Positions 10,893-21,347 of a stretch of DNA of 64,000 nt are shown here, piece after piece. The first letter of the stretch is position 1; each line of letters begins with the position of its first letter. A program made the translations under genes and the position numbers. Location of the stretch: assembly GCF_002575655.3 (NCBI RefSeq), contig NC_053037.3:253613135-253677134 (forward strand). Reading direction: 5' to 3'. The notes beneath the pieces were generated by a model. The model was not told the origin of the DNA. It worked only from the letters and a program-made list of their open reading frames with translations, and did no database searches. The stretch is from Aegilops tauschii subsp. strangulata (Eukaryota > Streptophyta > Magnoliopsida > Poales > Poaceae).

Positions 10893-11874
10893 TGATGAGG
10901 ACATGACTACCTTTGATACGACCAAAAATATTGCATACATGCATATTTGTCAGGTGATTTCTAGTGCAAATTATTCAATAATCTATTTATGTTATACAGA
11001 ACAAAAATACTTCACACACTTTTGTGTTTTGTCTAATTGCAGGTGTATGAGACATTTGTGCAATCCACATATGAAGATAAGGGAGAAAGAGATGTTTACT
11101 TGCTGTTCAAAAAGTTCTCTCACGTCACTTTTGGCCCAAGAGAAGATAGAGTCCAAGTCTCTCACGTTCTGGATTCAGATTCGGACTTCACATATATACC
11201 TGACTCAAAACGCCAACAACTTTTTCATACGGACTCCGAATTGGGTGATTCATTTTTTGTTGGAAACTAGATTTCGTGCTCTTTCCAACCCAATTGGATC
11301 CACCTTTAAATTCGTCCGGAGCATTGAGTTATGGTCGAAACAATCTGACGTTGCACCAGAATCCGAGTCAAACTACAAGTCCAAAGGTGTTGCATCACCT
11401 CCACTTGGGCCCATGAGCCTTGTACGACCTAGGGTTGGTTTTAGGCTGCCTTGGGATGTCCTCCCACCTCCTTGGCCGCCACCCCTTGCTCCTATATAAG
11501 TAGATCCATCTAGTAGCTTTTTCCTTGGGATTTGTTTAGTTAAAAGTTAGCCATTGCAACTTCGTGTACTTCGTTTGTGTCCAACGACCAGACCAAGACC
11601 GCTTACGGATCCCCACCATTATCAATACTTCATATATATTCGCAATATTCAGATTGCTTTATCATATTCTTGCTCGTTCTTCGATTGCTTGCAGGAATAG
11701 ACCTTCGTGGTCAGGCTGATCGTGCTTCCGGCATCGTCAGTAAGCTCAAGAGATTGGTTTAGCGATTGCTAAGGCGCAACGTCGTGCACGTTTGTAGTCA
11801 GATCGTCAAAGTCGACTCCACCAAATCGATAGTTATCATCTCATCGAAAGATCGGGACACCCTCGCCTCTATCA
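10893..11874 (+). repeat. NA-1 3' LTR
   Basis: 982 bp, TGATGAGGACATGAC...CTATCA, followed by TSD TGATG. The gag-X frame stays open through the U3 to 11499, just past the CTATATAAG box. The same 89-nt GT-AG interval lies at 10954-11042. Confidence 0.9.
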
Positions 11875-11879
11875 TGATG

Positions 11880-12122
11880 GTATCCGGAGTATTTGTCGAG
11901 AAAACACAGTGAGTCGTGTCCTGCGGTTGCATCGATGATATGATCGATCCGGGGGAGGGGGAAGGGATCCTTAGGGCAAGCCTTGTTGAGGTCTTTGAAA
12001 TCGACACATAGGCACCAGGATTTATCCTTCTTTGGTACCATCACCAGGTTTGCTAGCCAGTCCGGGTGTTTTATTTCTCTGATGAATCCGGCTTCGAGTA
12101 ACTTGGCTAGCTCTTCTCCCAT
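11880..12122 (-). pseudogene. pol: TAT-F pol, RT fingers
   Basis: Minus-strand RT start: LLEAGFIREIKHPDWLANLVMVPKKDKSW, DFKDLNKACPKDPFPLPRIDHIID, then CFLDKYSGYH, where NA-1 interrupts. The DFKDLNKACP and FPLPRID motifs are typical of Tat/Athila RTs. Upstream, 12123-12400, is the protease-RT linker, out of frame with the protein above it. Confidence 0.85.
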
Positions 12123-12400
12123 GGTTGTCGTTTGGGTTCGGAAAAACGCCGTAGTGTTTGTTTGACCGGTTTATATCCCTTTAGGATATTGAGGTTGTGT
12201 ACGGCTAGCCTGTGTGGGATTTCTGGCATGTCAGAAGGGTGCCACGCGAATATGTCCCAATTCTCGCACAGGAACTCTCGTAGCGCGGCATCGACCGTTG
12301 GGTCGAGTTGTGCCCCAATAGATGTTGTCTTGTTGGGGTCCGTTGGATGGACTTGGAATTTGACTATTTCTTCTGCTGGTTTGAAGGAGGTGGACTTGGG

Positions 12401-13666
12401 TCATTTGTCTAGGATCACATCGTCCCTATCCACCGTAGAGCGCAATGCGGTTAGCTCTTCGGCCGTGAGGGATTCAGATAATGCCTCGAGGGCCAGGGAT
12501 GCGGTTTTGTTTTCGGGGCAGAGTGCTATGTTCGTATCACTGATAAGAGTGATTATGCCGTTGGGCCGGGGCATCTTGAGCTTCATGTACCCATAATGAG
12601 GTATAGCTTGGAAGCGTGTAAAAGCGTCTCGCCCCAGCAGGGCGTGATATCCGCTGTTGAAAGGGGCCACCTGGAAGGTTATTTCTTTGGACCGATAGTT
12701 CTCCGGTGTGCCGAATACCACGTCAAGTGTGATTTTTCCCGCACACTGCGCCTCCCGACTAGGGATGATTCCTCGGAAGGTCGTGCTGCTTTGCTTGATG
12801 CGGCTCCTGTCTATTTCCATTTTGTGGAGTGTATGCTCGTAGATGAGGTTTAGTCCGCTGCCGCCGTCCATGAGAACCTTGGTGAGCCGAAAGCCGTCCA
12901 TAATTAGACTGAGAACCAAGGCGGCTGGTGCTCGGACTGCTCTGTGTTTTGGTTCGTCACTGGCATTAAAAGTTATAGCCGTGTCATTCCAAGGGTTTAT
13001 TGCTGCGATTTGGCAGACTTCGGCGAGTTCACGGAGTGCCCTTTTGCGCCTATTGTTTGAAGCGAATTTCTTGAAGACCGTCAGTACTTTGGGGTCGTCG
13101 TCTTCTGGGGGATGTTGTTCTGGTGTATCCTTGGTGAGGATATCTTCGCCGCTCTTGGCCACTTGCCGGAGTATCCAACATGCTCTAAGGCTCTGGGTTG
13201 GTATGTTATCCGGTGTTGCGTGTATTTTGCATGGCCAATCGAGCCATCCTTCAGGAACGGTTCCACGCTCCATAGTGGATTTGTATTCCTTTACTATTGG
13301 GCCGGGCGTGCCATGAGGGTGCACCCTTTTCCCCTGAACGAGGGGTTGAGTGTGGACCGATGGTTCCCAACGGGCTGCCTGAGTTTTCCAGGCGCTTTCC
13401 ATTGCGCTGTACTTCTGTACGATAGTTGCCAGGTCAGCAAAGTGTAATATGCGACGGCGGTTGATGGCGTTGAGGATTCCTTCGTCCATGCAATTGTTTC
13501 GGAACAATGAGATTGCTTCCTCATCGCGACAATCTTTAATCTTGTTTTTGACAAGAAGGAATCTGGCCCAGAAGTGGTGGACCGTTTCCTGAGACTGCTG
13601 TTGTATGCTCATGAGAGCGCTTATATTTGGGTGGGTGGGTGGTTTTAAATCCGAACCCTGACCCAA
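12401..13666 (-). pseudogene. TAT-F gag C-terminal part and protease
   Basis: Open minus-strand frame of 421 codons. It begins in gag (SIQQQSQETVHHFWARFLLVKNKI, a typical capsid helix region), lacks a zinc knuckle, and passes into an aspartic protease with KVLMDGGSGLNLIY (catalytic Asp in DGG) and the later GYHALLGRDAFTRFQAIPHYGYMKLKMP. It ends at a TAG at 12401, well before the RT, so the gag-pol frame is broken. Confidence 0.8.
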
Positions 13667-14232
13667 TTTTGGATCCGGAATCTAAAGGTCGTCCGAATTT
13701 AACAGATCGGGCTCCGGGATATCCACTAATTTCCTGGGCCCGTCGTCCGATTCTATGTTCCGAGGGCGGGATGCATCTCCTCGCAGGTGGGTGTCCGGTT
13801 CTTTGAGATCGGGGATCCGGACATAGTTCGTCCTTAGTATGGAGGAAGAGTTGTCGTCTCGCTCCTCGACTACCGCTATCTGGTGGGTGATCGGCGGAGA
13901 TTTGATTTCTCTCTAATCGGGTTTAAGCCCAATTCGATCGTAGTCTGTAGCGACCCCCAGGGCGGCGATGCGGTCGAGGAGTTCGTTTAAATACGAAAGC
14001 TCCGTTGGATCCATCTGCTTGGAGTGTCCGGAGTCGATACGAAGGGGATTTTCGATGACCCGGGAGGTCACTGTCGGCTCAACGGCCGAACGGGCGGTCA
14101 TGGTAAAGCCGCCCAACTGGTGGGTTTGGCCTGGGGCCAGTGCTCCTCCGGAGGTGATATTGTCCTTGAGAACAAGGCGAGCCATCGATCCTGTCTTCAA
14201 CGTCACAGTGGAACTCTCAATGAAAGCACCAA
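13667..14232 (-). pseudogene. gag: TAT-F gag N-terminus and leader
   Basis: A minus-strand frame (14206 to 13913) gives a gag-like N-terminus ending in TELSYLNELLDRIAALGVA. It stops at 13913, and 13667-13912 carries further gag-like sequence without an open frame. Next to the LTR the minus strand reads TTGGTGCTTTCATTGAGAG, the position of the primer-binding site; I cannot assign its tRNA. Confidence 0.6.
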
Positions 14233-14714
14233 TGTCGGTGTCAAAACCGGCGGATCTCGGGTAGGGGGTCCCGAACTGTGCATCTAAGGATGATGGTAAC
14301 AGGAGACGGGGGACACAATGTTTACCCAGGTTCGGGCCCTCTCTATGGAGGTAATACCCTACTTCCTGCTTGATTGATCTTGATGAATATGAGTATTACA
14401 AGAGTTGATCTACCACGAGATCGAGATGGCTAAACCCTAGAAGTCTAGCCTGTATGACTATGGTAATGAATATCTTCCCCTCTCCAGACTAAGTCCTCCA
14501 GTTTATATAGACACCGGGAGGATCTAGGGTTACACAAGGTCGGTTACAAAGAAAGGAATCTACACGTTTGATCGCCAAGCTTGCCTTCCACGCCAAGGAG
14601 AGTCCCATCCGGACACAGGTAGAGTCTTCGATCTTCGTATCTTCACAGCCCATTAGTCCGGCCCATGTCCAACTGGTCGGACGCCCGAGGACCCCTTAGT
14701 CCAGGACTCCCTCA
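14233..14714 (-). repeat. TAT-F 5' LTR
   Basis: 482 bp on the minus strand, TGAGGGAGTCCTGGACTAAG...GACACCGACA. TATA box TCTATATAAA on the minus strand near 14505-14515. The start is one I associate with very common Triticeae gypsy LTRs (Fatima-type, from memory). Its right edge abuts TAT-2, with 5 bp AGGGG as the candidate target site. The 3' LTR is absent because the element is cut at 6104. Confidence 0.85.
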
Positions 14715-15846
14715 AGGGGCGCCCCCAGCAAGGTAAGCTAAAGATGTAAAGGGATACATGCCATAGGGACGGACCCACGCGGCGTGGGAATGATGCAGCC
14801 CTAGGGGCGCTCCCAGCTAAATAAACTTGGAAAATGTCACCTGGTTCTGTTGTTAAAGGAATGTCGGGGTAGCTGAAGACGCGTGGTGAAGGGGTTGCTC
14901 CTCACGAGCCACCTGGGCCTTGAGCCTCTGGAGGCTCTAGGGGTCCAGGCGGTTCCTTGAAGACCGTCTCCATCTCCGCCAGGACGGCGTGGTGCCTGGT
15001 CTCCTGAGCCGCCAGAATGCTCCGCAGTTGCGCTGGAAGGCGGACACCACGCTCGGCAGGCCACAGGGCATGCGAACGTAGCTGTGAGGTGGGCCCTCGC
15101 ACCGTCCCACGCGCGAAGGCCAGAAGAGCTCCTGAGACACAGCCCTGTTGAACCCTGGGATGTCGATGCAGATGCGCAACTCGCCATCCTCGCCTGGATG
15201 GGGAGCCGCACCAGGTGAGCGGCGATCGTCGCGTATGGCCCTTGCTTCCTGCAGTTCCTGAGTGGTCTTGGCAATAAACTCCTGAGCGTTGGGTGCTCCT
15301 CGCCCGATGTCTTCCTGAGGGAAACACGCCGCGAAGCACGCCTCCAAGTGGTGCCCGAGCGCCTCCCTCGTGATGTTGGCAAGGTCAGAGGCCCTCCAAA
15401 AGAGAGTTCCTGAGCCCTGCCCGAGGAGGGCGCCGGGCGTGCCTTCCTATGCAAGGGAGGGAGGCGCCCCAGGCGTGAGCGCCGATCCTGACGAGGTACC
15501 ACTTGCGGCGCCGCTCTCCTGAGGCCCGGCACGGAGTAGTTGCTTCTTCTTCTTGGGGACGACCTCAGGAGGGTACTGTGCTGCATTGCTGTCGGGGTCT
15601 TCGATTGACGCTGCTTGGAAGGCGCGCTCGAGGGAGCACACCACATATCTTTCTTCGCAGGGGACCGTGATGATCCCGCCGCTCCCCGGCATCTTGAGGA
15701 TGTTGTAGCCGTGGTGTGTCACTGCCATGAACTTGGCCAGGGCCGGATACCCGAGGATGGCATTGTATGGCAGACGGATGTGGGCGACGTCGAAGTCGAT
15801 GAGCTCGGTGCGGTAGTTGTCGCGCTGTCCGAAGGTGACAGGGAGG
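14715..15846 (-). pseudogene. pol: TAT-2 pol remnant and 3' part, heavily decayed
   Basis: GC-rich minus-strand remnant. From right to left: protease end with AVTHHGYNILKMPGSGGIIT (near 15660-15728), a KKKKQLL linker, an RT piece with ICIDIPGFNRA (near 15150-15190), then YVRMPCGLPSVVSAFQRNCG (near 15020-15080). The RT core between these motifs and the catalytic YxDD are missing, so there is an internal deletion. No coding signal is seen in 14715-14850. Confidence 0.6.
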
Positions 15847-15851
15847 CGGAC

Positions 15852-16853
15852 CTACCCTAATGGGGTGGTGGAACCGTCGGTCACTCCTGAGAAGGGCTTG
15901 GTAGGCTGGAGCTGGTCGTAGGGCACTTGAAGGCTGTCGAATGTCTCGACGGACAGGACGTTGAGCCCTGCGCCGCCGTCGATGAGGGTCTTGGTGACTT
16001 GTACGTTGCTGATGACGGGTGAGCAGAGCATCGGGAGGGCGCCAACGGTAGCCGCGCACTTGAGCTGATCTGCCGAACTGAAGGTGATGGCGCACTTATA
16101 CCACCTGAGCGGGCACGTGGCCTTGAGCCTGGGGAGGACTGCGTTTACCTCGCGAGCAAACTTCTTGAAGATTCGCTGAGAGGCTGGGGCTTGAGCTCCG
16201 CCCAGAATGCAGGCGATAGCACGCGGCTCCTGGAAGCCCCCAGCCCCCTCGTCTTGCTGGTGGTCGTCGTTCCTTCTTGGTGGCGGCGGCAGCGGAGGAA
16301 GCCCAGCATTGCCCTGAGGACGGTCTTCGCGAGGCTGATCTCTCCAGGCGCCCTCACGAGGCTGATCTTGCCAGCAGTCCTCATGAGGCCGATCACGCCA
16401 CTCTTGGCGAGGGCCACGGTCGTCCTTGCGTCCTCCTCCTCGGCCATAGCCCCGGTCGTTGCGCTCGGGGCGTCGACCGAAGCATCCGTCTCGAATGGCC
16501 CTGAGCTCTTGACAGTCGTTGGTGTTGTGGCTGTGAACGTTGTGGAAGGCGTAGAACAGCCGACTGCTCTTGGATGACTCGGGCTGGTCCCGGCCGCGTT
16601 TTGTGTCCGGCTCCGCTGCGAGTACAGCCACTCCCTTGCGCTTCACATCCTTGGCCTTGGCCTTCTTCTCCTCGGGGTCAGCAGCTGGGAGCTCGAGGAG
16701 GGAAAGGCGCCCTTCCTCAGCTCTTGCGCACTTGATCGCTAGGCTGAACAACTCCAAGGACGTGCACAACTCCTCGTGGATGGCGAGCTCCTTCTTCATC
16801 TTGACGTCGCGGACGCCATCAGAAAACGTGGAGATGATGGCCTCGTCCGTCAC
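15852..16853 (-). pseudogene. TAT-2 gag C-terminus and protease
   Basis: 333-codon minus-strand frame. A gag helical part (MTDEAIISTFSDGVRDVKMK) leads to a basic Arg/Gln/Asp repeat-like stretch (DRPHEDCWQDQPREG) with a degenerate knuckle (NTNDCQELRA), then a protease with TLIDGGAGLNVLS. The frame ends at a TAG (15852-15854) directly after TTPLG; the expected codon there is CAG (Gln). TAT-1 carries TAG at the same place. Confidence 0.8.
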
Positions 16854-17983
16854 CTTGGGGATCTTGAGGCGAACGTTGTTGAAGCGCTAGATGTACTTCT
16901 GGAGGGTATCTCCTGGCTGCTGCTTGACATGGCGCAGGTCACCCGCGCCGGAGGGCGGTCGCGAGTACCTTGGAAGTTGGCGATGAAGCAATCGCGCATC
17001 TCGTCCCAGGAGGAGATCGAGCCTGGAGGCAGGTTCAGGAGCCATGAGCGGGCACCATCCTTGAGCGCCATGGGGAACCAGTTCGCCATGACTTTTTCGT
17101 TGCTGTTGGCTGCCTCGATGCTCATCTCGTAGAGCTGCAGGAACTCCGCGGGGTCGGGGGTGCCGTCGTAGCGAGGAGGCAGGTCTGGCTTGAACTTGCC
17201 CGGCCATGCGACGCTACGCAGCTCGGGGGTGAAGGCACGGCAGCCCGCGGTGGCCACCGGGACCCTTTGCTGTTGTGAGCCCGCCCTTGATGTCCGCGCA
17301 CCACCACCGCAGGCGGCGCACGGTCTTGCCGTGGTGGTGCGGGGAGCACGGGAACGTTCTCTCGCGGCCGAGGGATTTCTTGGGAGCTTCTTTCTTCTCG
17401 CACGGGCGCCGGACGCAGCCGATGGCGCCGGGGGGGCCGCGCGCCTTGGTGCCGGGACACCGTCGTGGGGCAGAGGTGGCGAAGGCGCCCCATGAGCCAC
17501 ATCGCCCGCAGCTGGCAGAGGGTGAGGCAGCTAAAGGTACGACACAGGAGAGCCCCCAGTGGCGCTGACAAGCTCGGCGATGCGGTCGAGCCAGTCCTCG
17601 TAGAGGTCATTGACGGGGCGGTAGCGCAGGAGCTCGCGTGCCATGAGCAGCGCAGCCTGCGCGTCCGTGGGAGCACGACGGGCGTGAGACGACGAACCGG
17701 CCGGGGTCAGTGATGGAGTGGCGGTGCGGCCGTCCCGCCGCACTGAGGGGTGCAGCGAGGATGCTTGCTGCTCGTTCCCCGCCGGGCCGGTGGCGGCGTT
17801 GGCGGCAGGCGACGGAGAACGATGGGGAGGCCCGCCGACAGGAGCCGTCTGAGTGACGCGGGTGGCGAGGGCGGCCCTGCGCTCAGCGCAGGCTCGACGG
17901 GCGTCCGCCATGGATGCGACGAAGCGACGGGACGCAGATTGACGGAAGGAAAGCTTCGGCGTACCCCTACCCGGCGCCCCAAA
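16854..17983 (-). pseudogene. gag: TAT-2 gag N-terminal part and leader
   Basis: Minus-strand gag with WPGKFKPDLPPRYDGTPDPAEFLQLYEMSIEAA and SWLLNLPPGSISSWDEMRDCFIANF, the usual Tat-type gag core, in a frame open from 17500 to 16850. A frameshift near 16950 separates it from the C-terminal part. Upstream (17677-17983) is low-complexity GC-rich leader. The sequence beside the LTR, minus strand TTTGGGGCGCCGGGTAGG, marks the primer-binding region. Confidence 0.7.
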
Positions 17984-18880
17984 TGTCGGATTTCGGGTTC
18001 CGGCAAAACCCTTGAGGTTCGGACACTGGGGTGCGCGCGAAGATCTCCCCCTACCTAATCACGCCCTCAACCTCACTGCAATCTCAAAGGCTTAGCTCGA
18101 CGAACTCGCAACACAAGAGACACGAGATTTATACTGGTTCGGGCCACCATTGTGGTGTAATACCCTACTCCAGTGTGGTGGTGGTGGTGGATTGCCTCTT
18201 GGGCTGAGGATGAACAGTACAAGTGGAAGAACAACCTCCTGAGGTCAGGTGTTCTTGTGCTCGGTGAGCGTGTGGGTGAGGATTGCTCAAGATGAGTTCG
18301 AGATGCCTCCTACTGTGGTGGCTATCCTATTTATAGAGGCCCTGGTCCTCTTCCCAAATATTGAGCGGGAAGGGGGCCAACAACGGCCAATTTGAAGGGG
18401 GACAGCTAGTACAAGCTATCCTGACAAAAGTGGTCTTCGCCTTCCAAAGGTTCTGGTGGTGACGCCGTCTTGGGCTCCACGATGACCTCCGTCCTGCCGT
18501 CCTGCCGGTCTTGGTCTCGTAGCACCGATATGGAAACCTTTGCCTGATGCCTCGGTACTCCGCGCCTGCGCTTGCCTCCTTAGCACCAAAGAGGAAACGA
18601 GGACGTTGTGCGCGCTGGTGCCCGCCTGGTCTTGGTCGTCATGGCTGACGTCGTAGGAACCTCGCGAGGTTCGCCTTGCCTTGATCTCTCTGCCCCTCAC
18701 GAGCCAGCCTGGTGAGGCTGCCCCTGAGGAGGTCTTGTGTCATCCACCGCGCGAGGCTTGGCCCCTCGAGAGGGTCTTGAGTGTTTGTTGGTGACGAGGG
18801 CCGTATTGGGCCGCTGGTGGAGCCACGCCGTGGGCCGCAGGCAGGCAAGTCAGGGGACCCCCGTTCCCAGGACGCCGACA
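17984..18880 (-). repeat. TAT-2 5' LTR
   Basis: 897 bp with TGTCGG...CCGACA ends (perfect 6-bp terminal inversion). Minus-strand TATA CTATAAATAGG near 18328-18340. Clearly homologous to the TAT-1 LTR at 40662-42460. The right edge meets GC-rich sequence; the TSD partner is not found. Confidence 0.85.
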
Positions 18881-19325
18881 GGAGAGTCCTGCTGGCACCT
18901 GGCTCCCACTCCCGCGCTTCTTCGCGGGCGAGCTGCCGCCCACGGGGCTTGACGGCCTCTGGCTGTAGGCTAACAGCTACTGCAGCAGGGCCTCATGGGG
19001 AGGGGTCGAGGTCACCGCCACAGGCAACGTGTCCTTGACCCGCGGTTGGCAGGCGTTTGCCCGTGCGCGGGGCCTGAGCGGAGGTGCACCCTCCACTTCA
19101 GGTACGACGGCCTTGCGACTCTCTATGTGAGGGTGTTCAGGGAAGACGGCCGCCGTACGGGGTGCTGCCCGGAAGACGGCATCGACGATGACGAGCTTGC
19201 CCTTGGCGATGGCCGCGACGACGACAAGGGTGAGCTTGCCCTTGGCGACGGCCGCGCCTCCTCCAACAGCGGCGGCTCCTCCTCCGGCGAGAGCACCAGC
19301 AGCGGCGGCTATGACCAACCACCTC
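18881..19325. other. GC-rich non-coding stretch, probably 3' region of TAT-1
   Basis: No convincing gene. It continues at 27092 once CR-A is removed (TSD ACCTC at 19321-19325 and 27087-27091). Its composition matches the Tat-type elements. The assignment to TAT-1 rests on collinearity with 27092-27934 and 35783-35958. Confidence 0.45.
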
Positions 19326-20244
19326 TGATGAGGACATCAATACAATTATTACACCCACAGTCCCTGCTGCTATACATACTGGACCAATTACTAGAGCTCG
19401 CGCACGCCAATTAAATTACCAGGTACTTTCGTTTCTTGCTAATGATTCTAATGTTCATGAGAATATGATGCTGCCTAAATTGGATACATTTGTTTTGCTT
19501 ACAAATGAAGGGCCTAGCTTTGAGAAGGATGAACATTGGAGCAAGAACAAGCATGGAGATGATGGCATGCGCATGGGGAACAAGAACGGAGTTACAAGTG
19601 ATGATTTCAGGACGTTGAAGCCACCATAATGCGTGCATGAAGCCTTGGACGAAATATACAAGATGCTACTTCATAACTTTCGTCCAGAGGCTATTCTAGG
19701 TGCTGCGTCACCTTATTATTGGGCCAGGCCCATGTAATTTCGAAATACATAAGTATAGGCTGTTTTTAGAGTCCGTATGTGTGGGGAAACAAGAGATAGG
19801 GTTGGTTTCGGACCCCTTCCTCAAGGGCCACGAAATTCCCCCCCCTCTTCCTCCATATATACAGCCCTTAGGGCGTCGTTTAGACTTTGGGTTTTGTTTA
19901 GATTAAAAGTTCGCCATAGCTGCAACTTCGCATACTTCGTTTGTGTTCAGCGACCAGACAAAGGCGTCACAGAACCCCACCTTGATCAATAAAGCTTTCA
20001 TCTTATATTCGCAATATCCAGATTGCAATCTCAGTTTCTTGCCTGTTCTTCGTTTGCTCGCAGGAAACAGACCCTCGTGGTCAGGTTGATCGTGCTCCGG
20101 CGTGGTCGATAACCTCTCGGAGTTGGTTTAGCGATTGCTAAGGCGCGACGTCCTCGCACGTTCGTAGTCGGATCGTCAAAGTCGACTTCCATCAAAGCGA
20201 TATTCATCATCTCATCGAAAGACGGGACACCTTTGCCTTTATCA
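19326..20244 (+). repeat. CR-A 5' LTR
   Basis: 919 bp. U3 carries the CR-tail coding sequence (TGATGAGGACATC start), TATA box CATATATAC at 19854-19862, and R-U5 of CR type with AATAAA at 19988-19993. The R start is expected near 19890. Confidence 0.95.
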
Positions 20245-20246
20245 AG

Positions 20247-20256
20247 TGGTATCAGA
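20247..20256 (+). other. CR-A primer-binding site
   Basis: TGGTATCAGA two bases after the LTR, complementary to the 3' end of initiator Met-tRNA. Confidence 0.85.
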
Positions 20257-21347
20257 TTTCCAGGTTGCTCGGTGAGATTTTACAGTTTTTCGTAGTTTAG
20301 ATCGAGTCTGTTCTTCATACCTACAGTCCACGAAAAAGCCACAAAAAAAAAATTAGGGTTAGTTCATCATATCCGAACCAATCTGAGCCTTTGCATAATC
20401 TTTTTAGGGTTTTTGCTTTGTTGAATTTGCGGTTGCATCGTCGTGTCAAGTTGCTGGTCTTAGAGTCTAGTCTTTTAGAGTTTCGAGTTCTGGTCATAAG
20501 TTGTCACGCCGCCGCCGCACCATCATCATCGCCTTGCCATCTACCACCATTGCTTATCCGCCACCGCTTTGAATCCGTATCCATATACCACCACCGCTGC
20601 CATATACTACCGCCATATATCCACCACCAATCCGAGTTCTTTTCATAGTCGGTTTGTTTTAGAGATCCATATATTTTCCGTTTCGTGTTTCCTTGCCTGA
20701 GTAGGTCTCGAAAAAAAAAAAAAAAAAAAACGAGTCTGGAGACCCCCGGGCAGTTTTTAGGCCAAAATTTCGGCAACCCAAAATATTTTTTCCCTATCCT
20801 ATTTTTAGGCCCCGGGTAGTGTTTTGAGACACTCGCCATCATAGTGATTTTTTGTCGCACTTTTTCGTCGTCGCTGCCCTGATTTCCGAAAAAAAAAAAA
20901 AAAAAAAGAGCGCAAAAAAAAAAAAAAAGAGCGAAAAAAAAAAATTCCTGAGTGTGCTTTTCCCTTGTTTACGTGCAGCGCCGTGATTTTGTTAGTGTTC
21001 TAGGCTCGCGTCTCTAGCACGGTCTAGCCTAGGACCAGCACAGTACCGTCGTTGAGCGTTTATTCAACTTTGCATCTCTGAATTGATTATTGCTTACCAT
21101 TTTGCTACCATATTATAAGCCTTCCCAGCTCCACATAAGTCTACATCGTGCGTTTGACTCTCCCTGGTAATCGCTATATCCAAGCTTTGAGAGTTTTTGA
21201 CTACAACGGTTGCCGATCACCACCTGCTGCTGGGTAAGAACTGGTAAGAATTTGAGATTCGCTTGAAGGTTTTGTGACACACCACCATCCCACCACTTCT
21301 AGTAGTCTGCAGGATCATATTCTTTTGTGTTTCTATTGCTGCTAACC
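20257..21347 (+). other. CR-A 5' leader
   Basis: About 1.09 kb. An upstream frame (ATG at 20391, 85 codons) recurs in the other CR leaders. Long A-runs lie at 20709-20730 and 20889-20943. A hairpin with 9-bp arms lies at 20998-21006 and 21026-21034 (one U-G pair). Splice-like GGTAAGAA sites (GT at 21234 and 21244) and a CTGCAG acceptor (21311-21312) lie just before gag. The leader lacks the second copy of the GGCGAGTGTCTCAAAAC block seen in CR-B, -C and -D. Confidence 0.8.

Larger units (their letters stand above)
7130..11874 (+). mobile_element. NA-1: complete pol-less LTR element
   Basis: A 4745-bp element flanked by TSD TGATG (7125-7129 and 11875-11879), inserted into the RT gene of TAT-F at the codons for YSGYHQIKM. 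LTRs are 981 and 982 bp and differ at about 13-14 sites by eye, so it is older than CR-A and CR-B. Order: 5' LTR, PBS, leader, gag, frame X, purine tract AAGAAGGGGAGGA, 3' LTR. There is no protease, RT, RNase H or integrase, so it must use enzymes supplied in trans, most plausibly by the CR family, whose PBS, leader hairpin, gag type and R-U5 it shares. Best match from memory is the Quinta type. Confidence 0.92.

Noticed and set aside
17984..18880. This LTR as the 3' LTR of TAT-1
   Set aside because: The primer-binding region and gag of TAT-2 lie directly on its left, and no purine tract precedes it on its right, so it fits a 5' LTR of TAT-2. A shared LTR from unequal exchange is not fully excluded.
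18977..19318. Ala/Gly-rich minus-strand frame of 113 codons
   Set aside because: Low complexity caused by GCC/GGC repeats and interrupted by the CR-A target site; no recognisable protein.
20247..20256. tRNA-like match
   Set aside because: Only a primer-binding site of about 10 nt; no cloverleaf around it. No tRNA gene was found in the window.
20391..20648. Upstream frame in CR leaders as a separate gene
   Set aside because: It recurs in all CR leaders but so does the surrounding non-coding sequence; unit changes of 28 bp would break it. At most a regulatory upstream frame.
21327..21347. GTG-initiated seven-residue extension of gag
   Set aside because: A eukaryotic ribosome would use the ATG at 21348 in its strong context; the extension is leader sequence.
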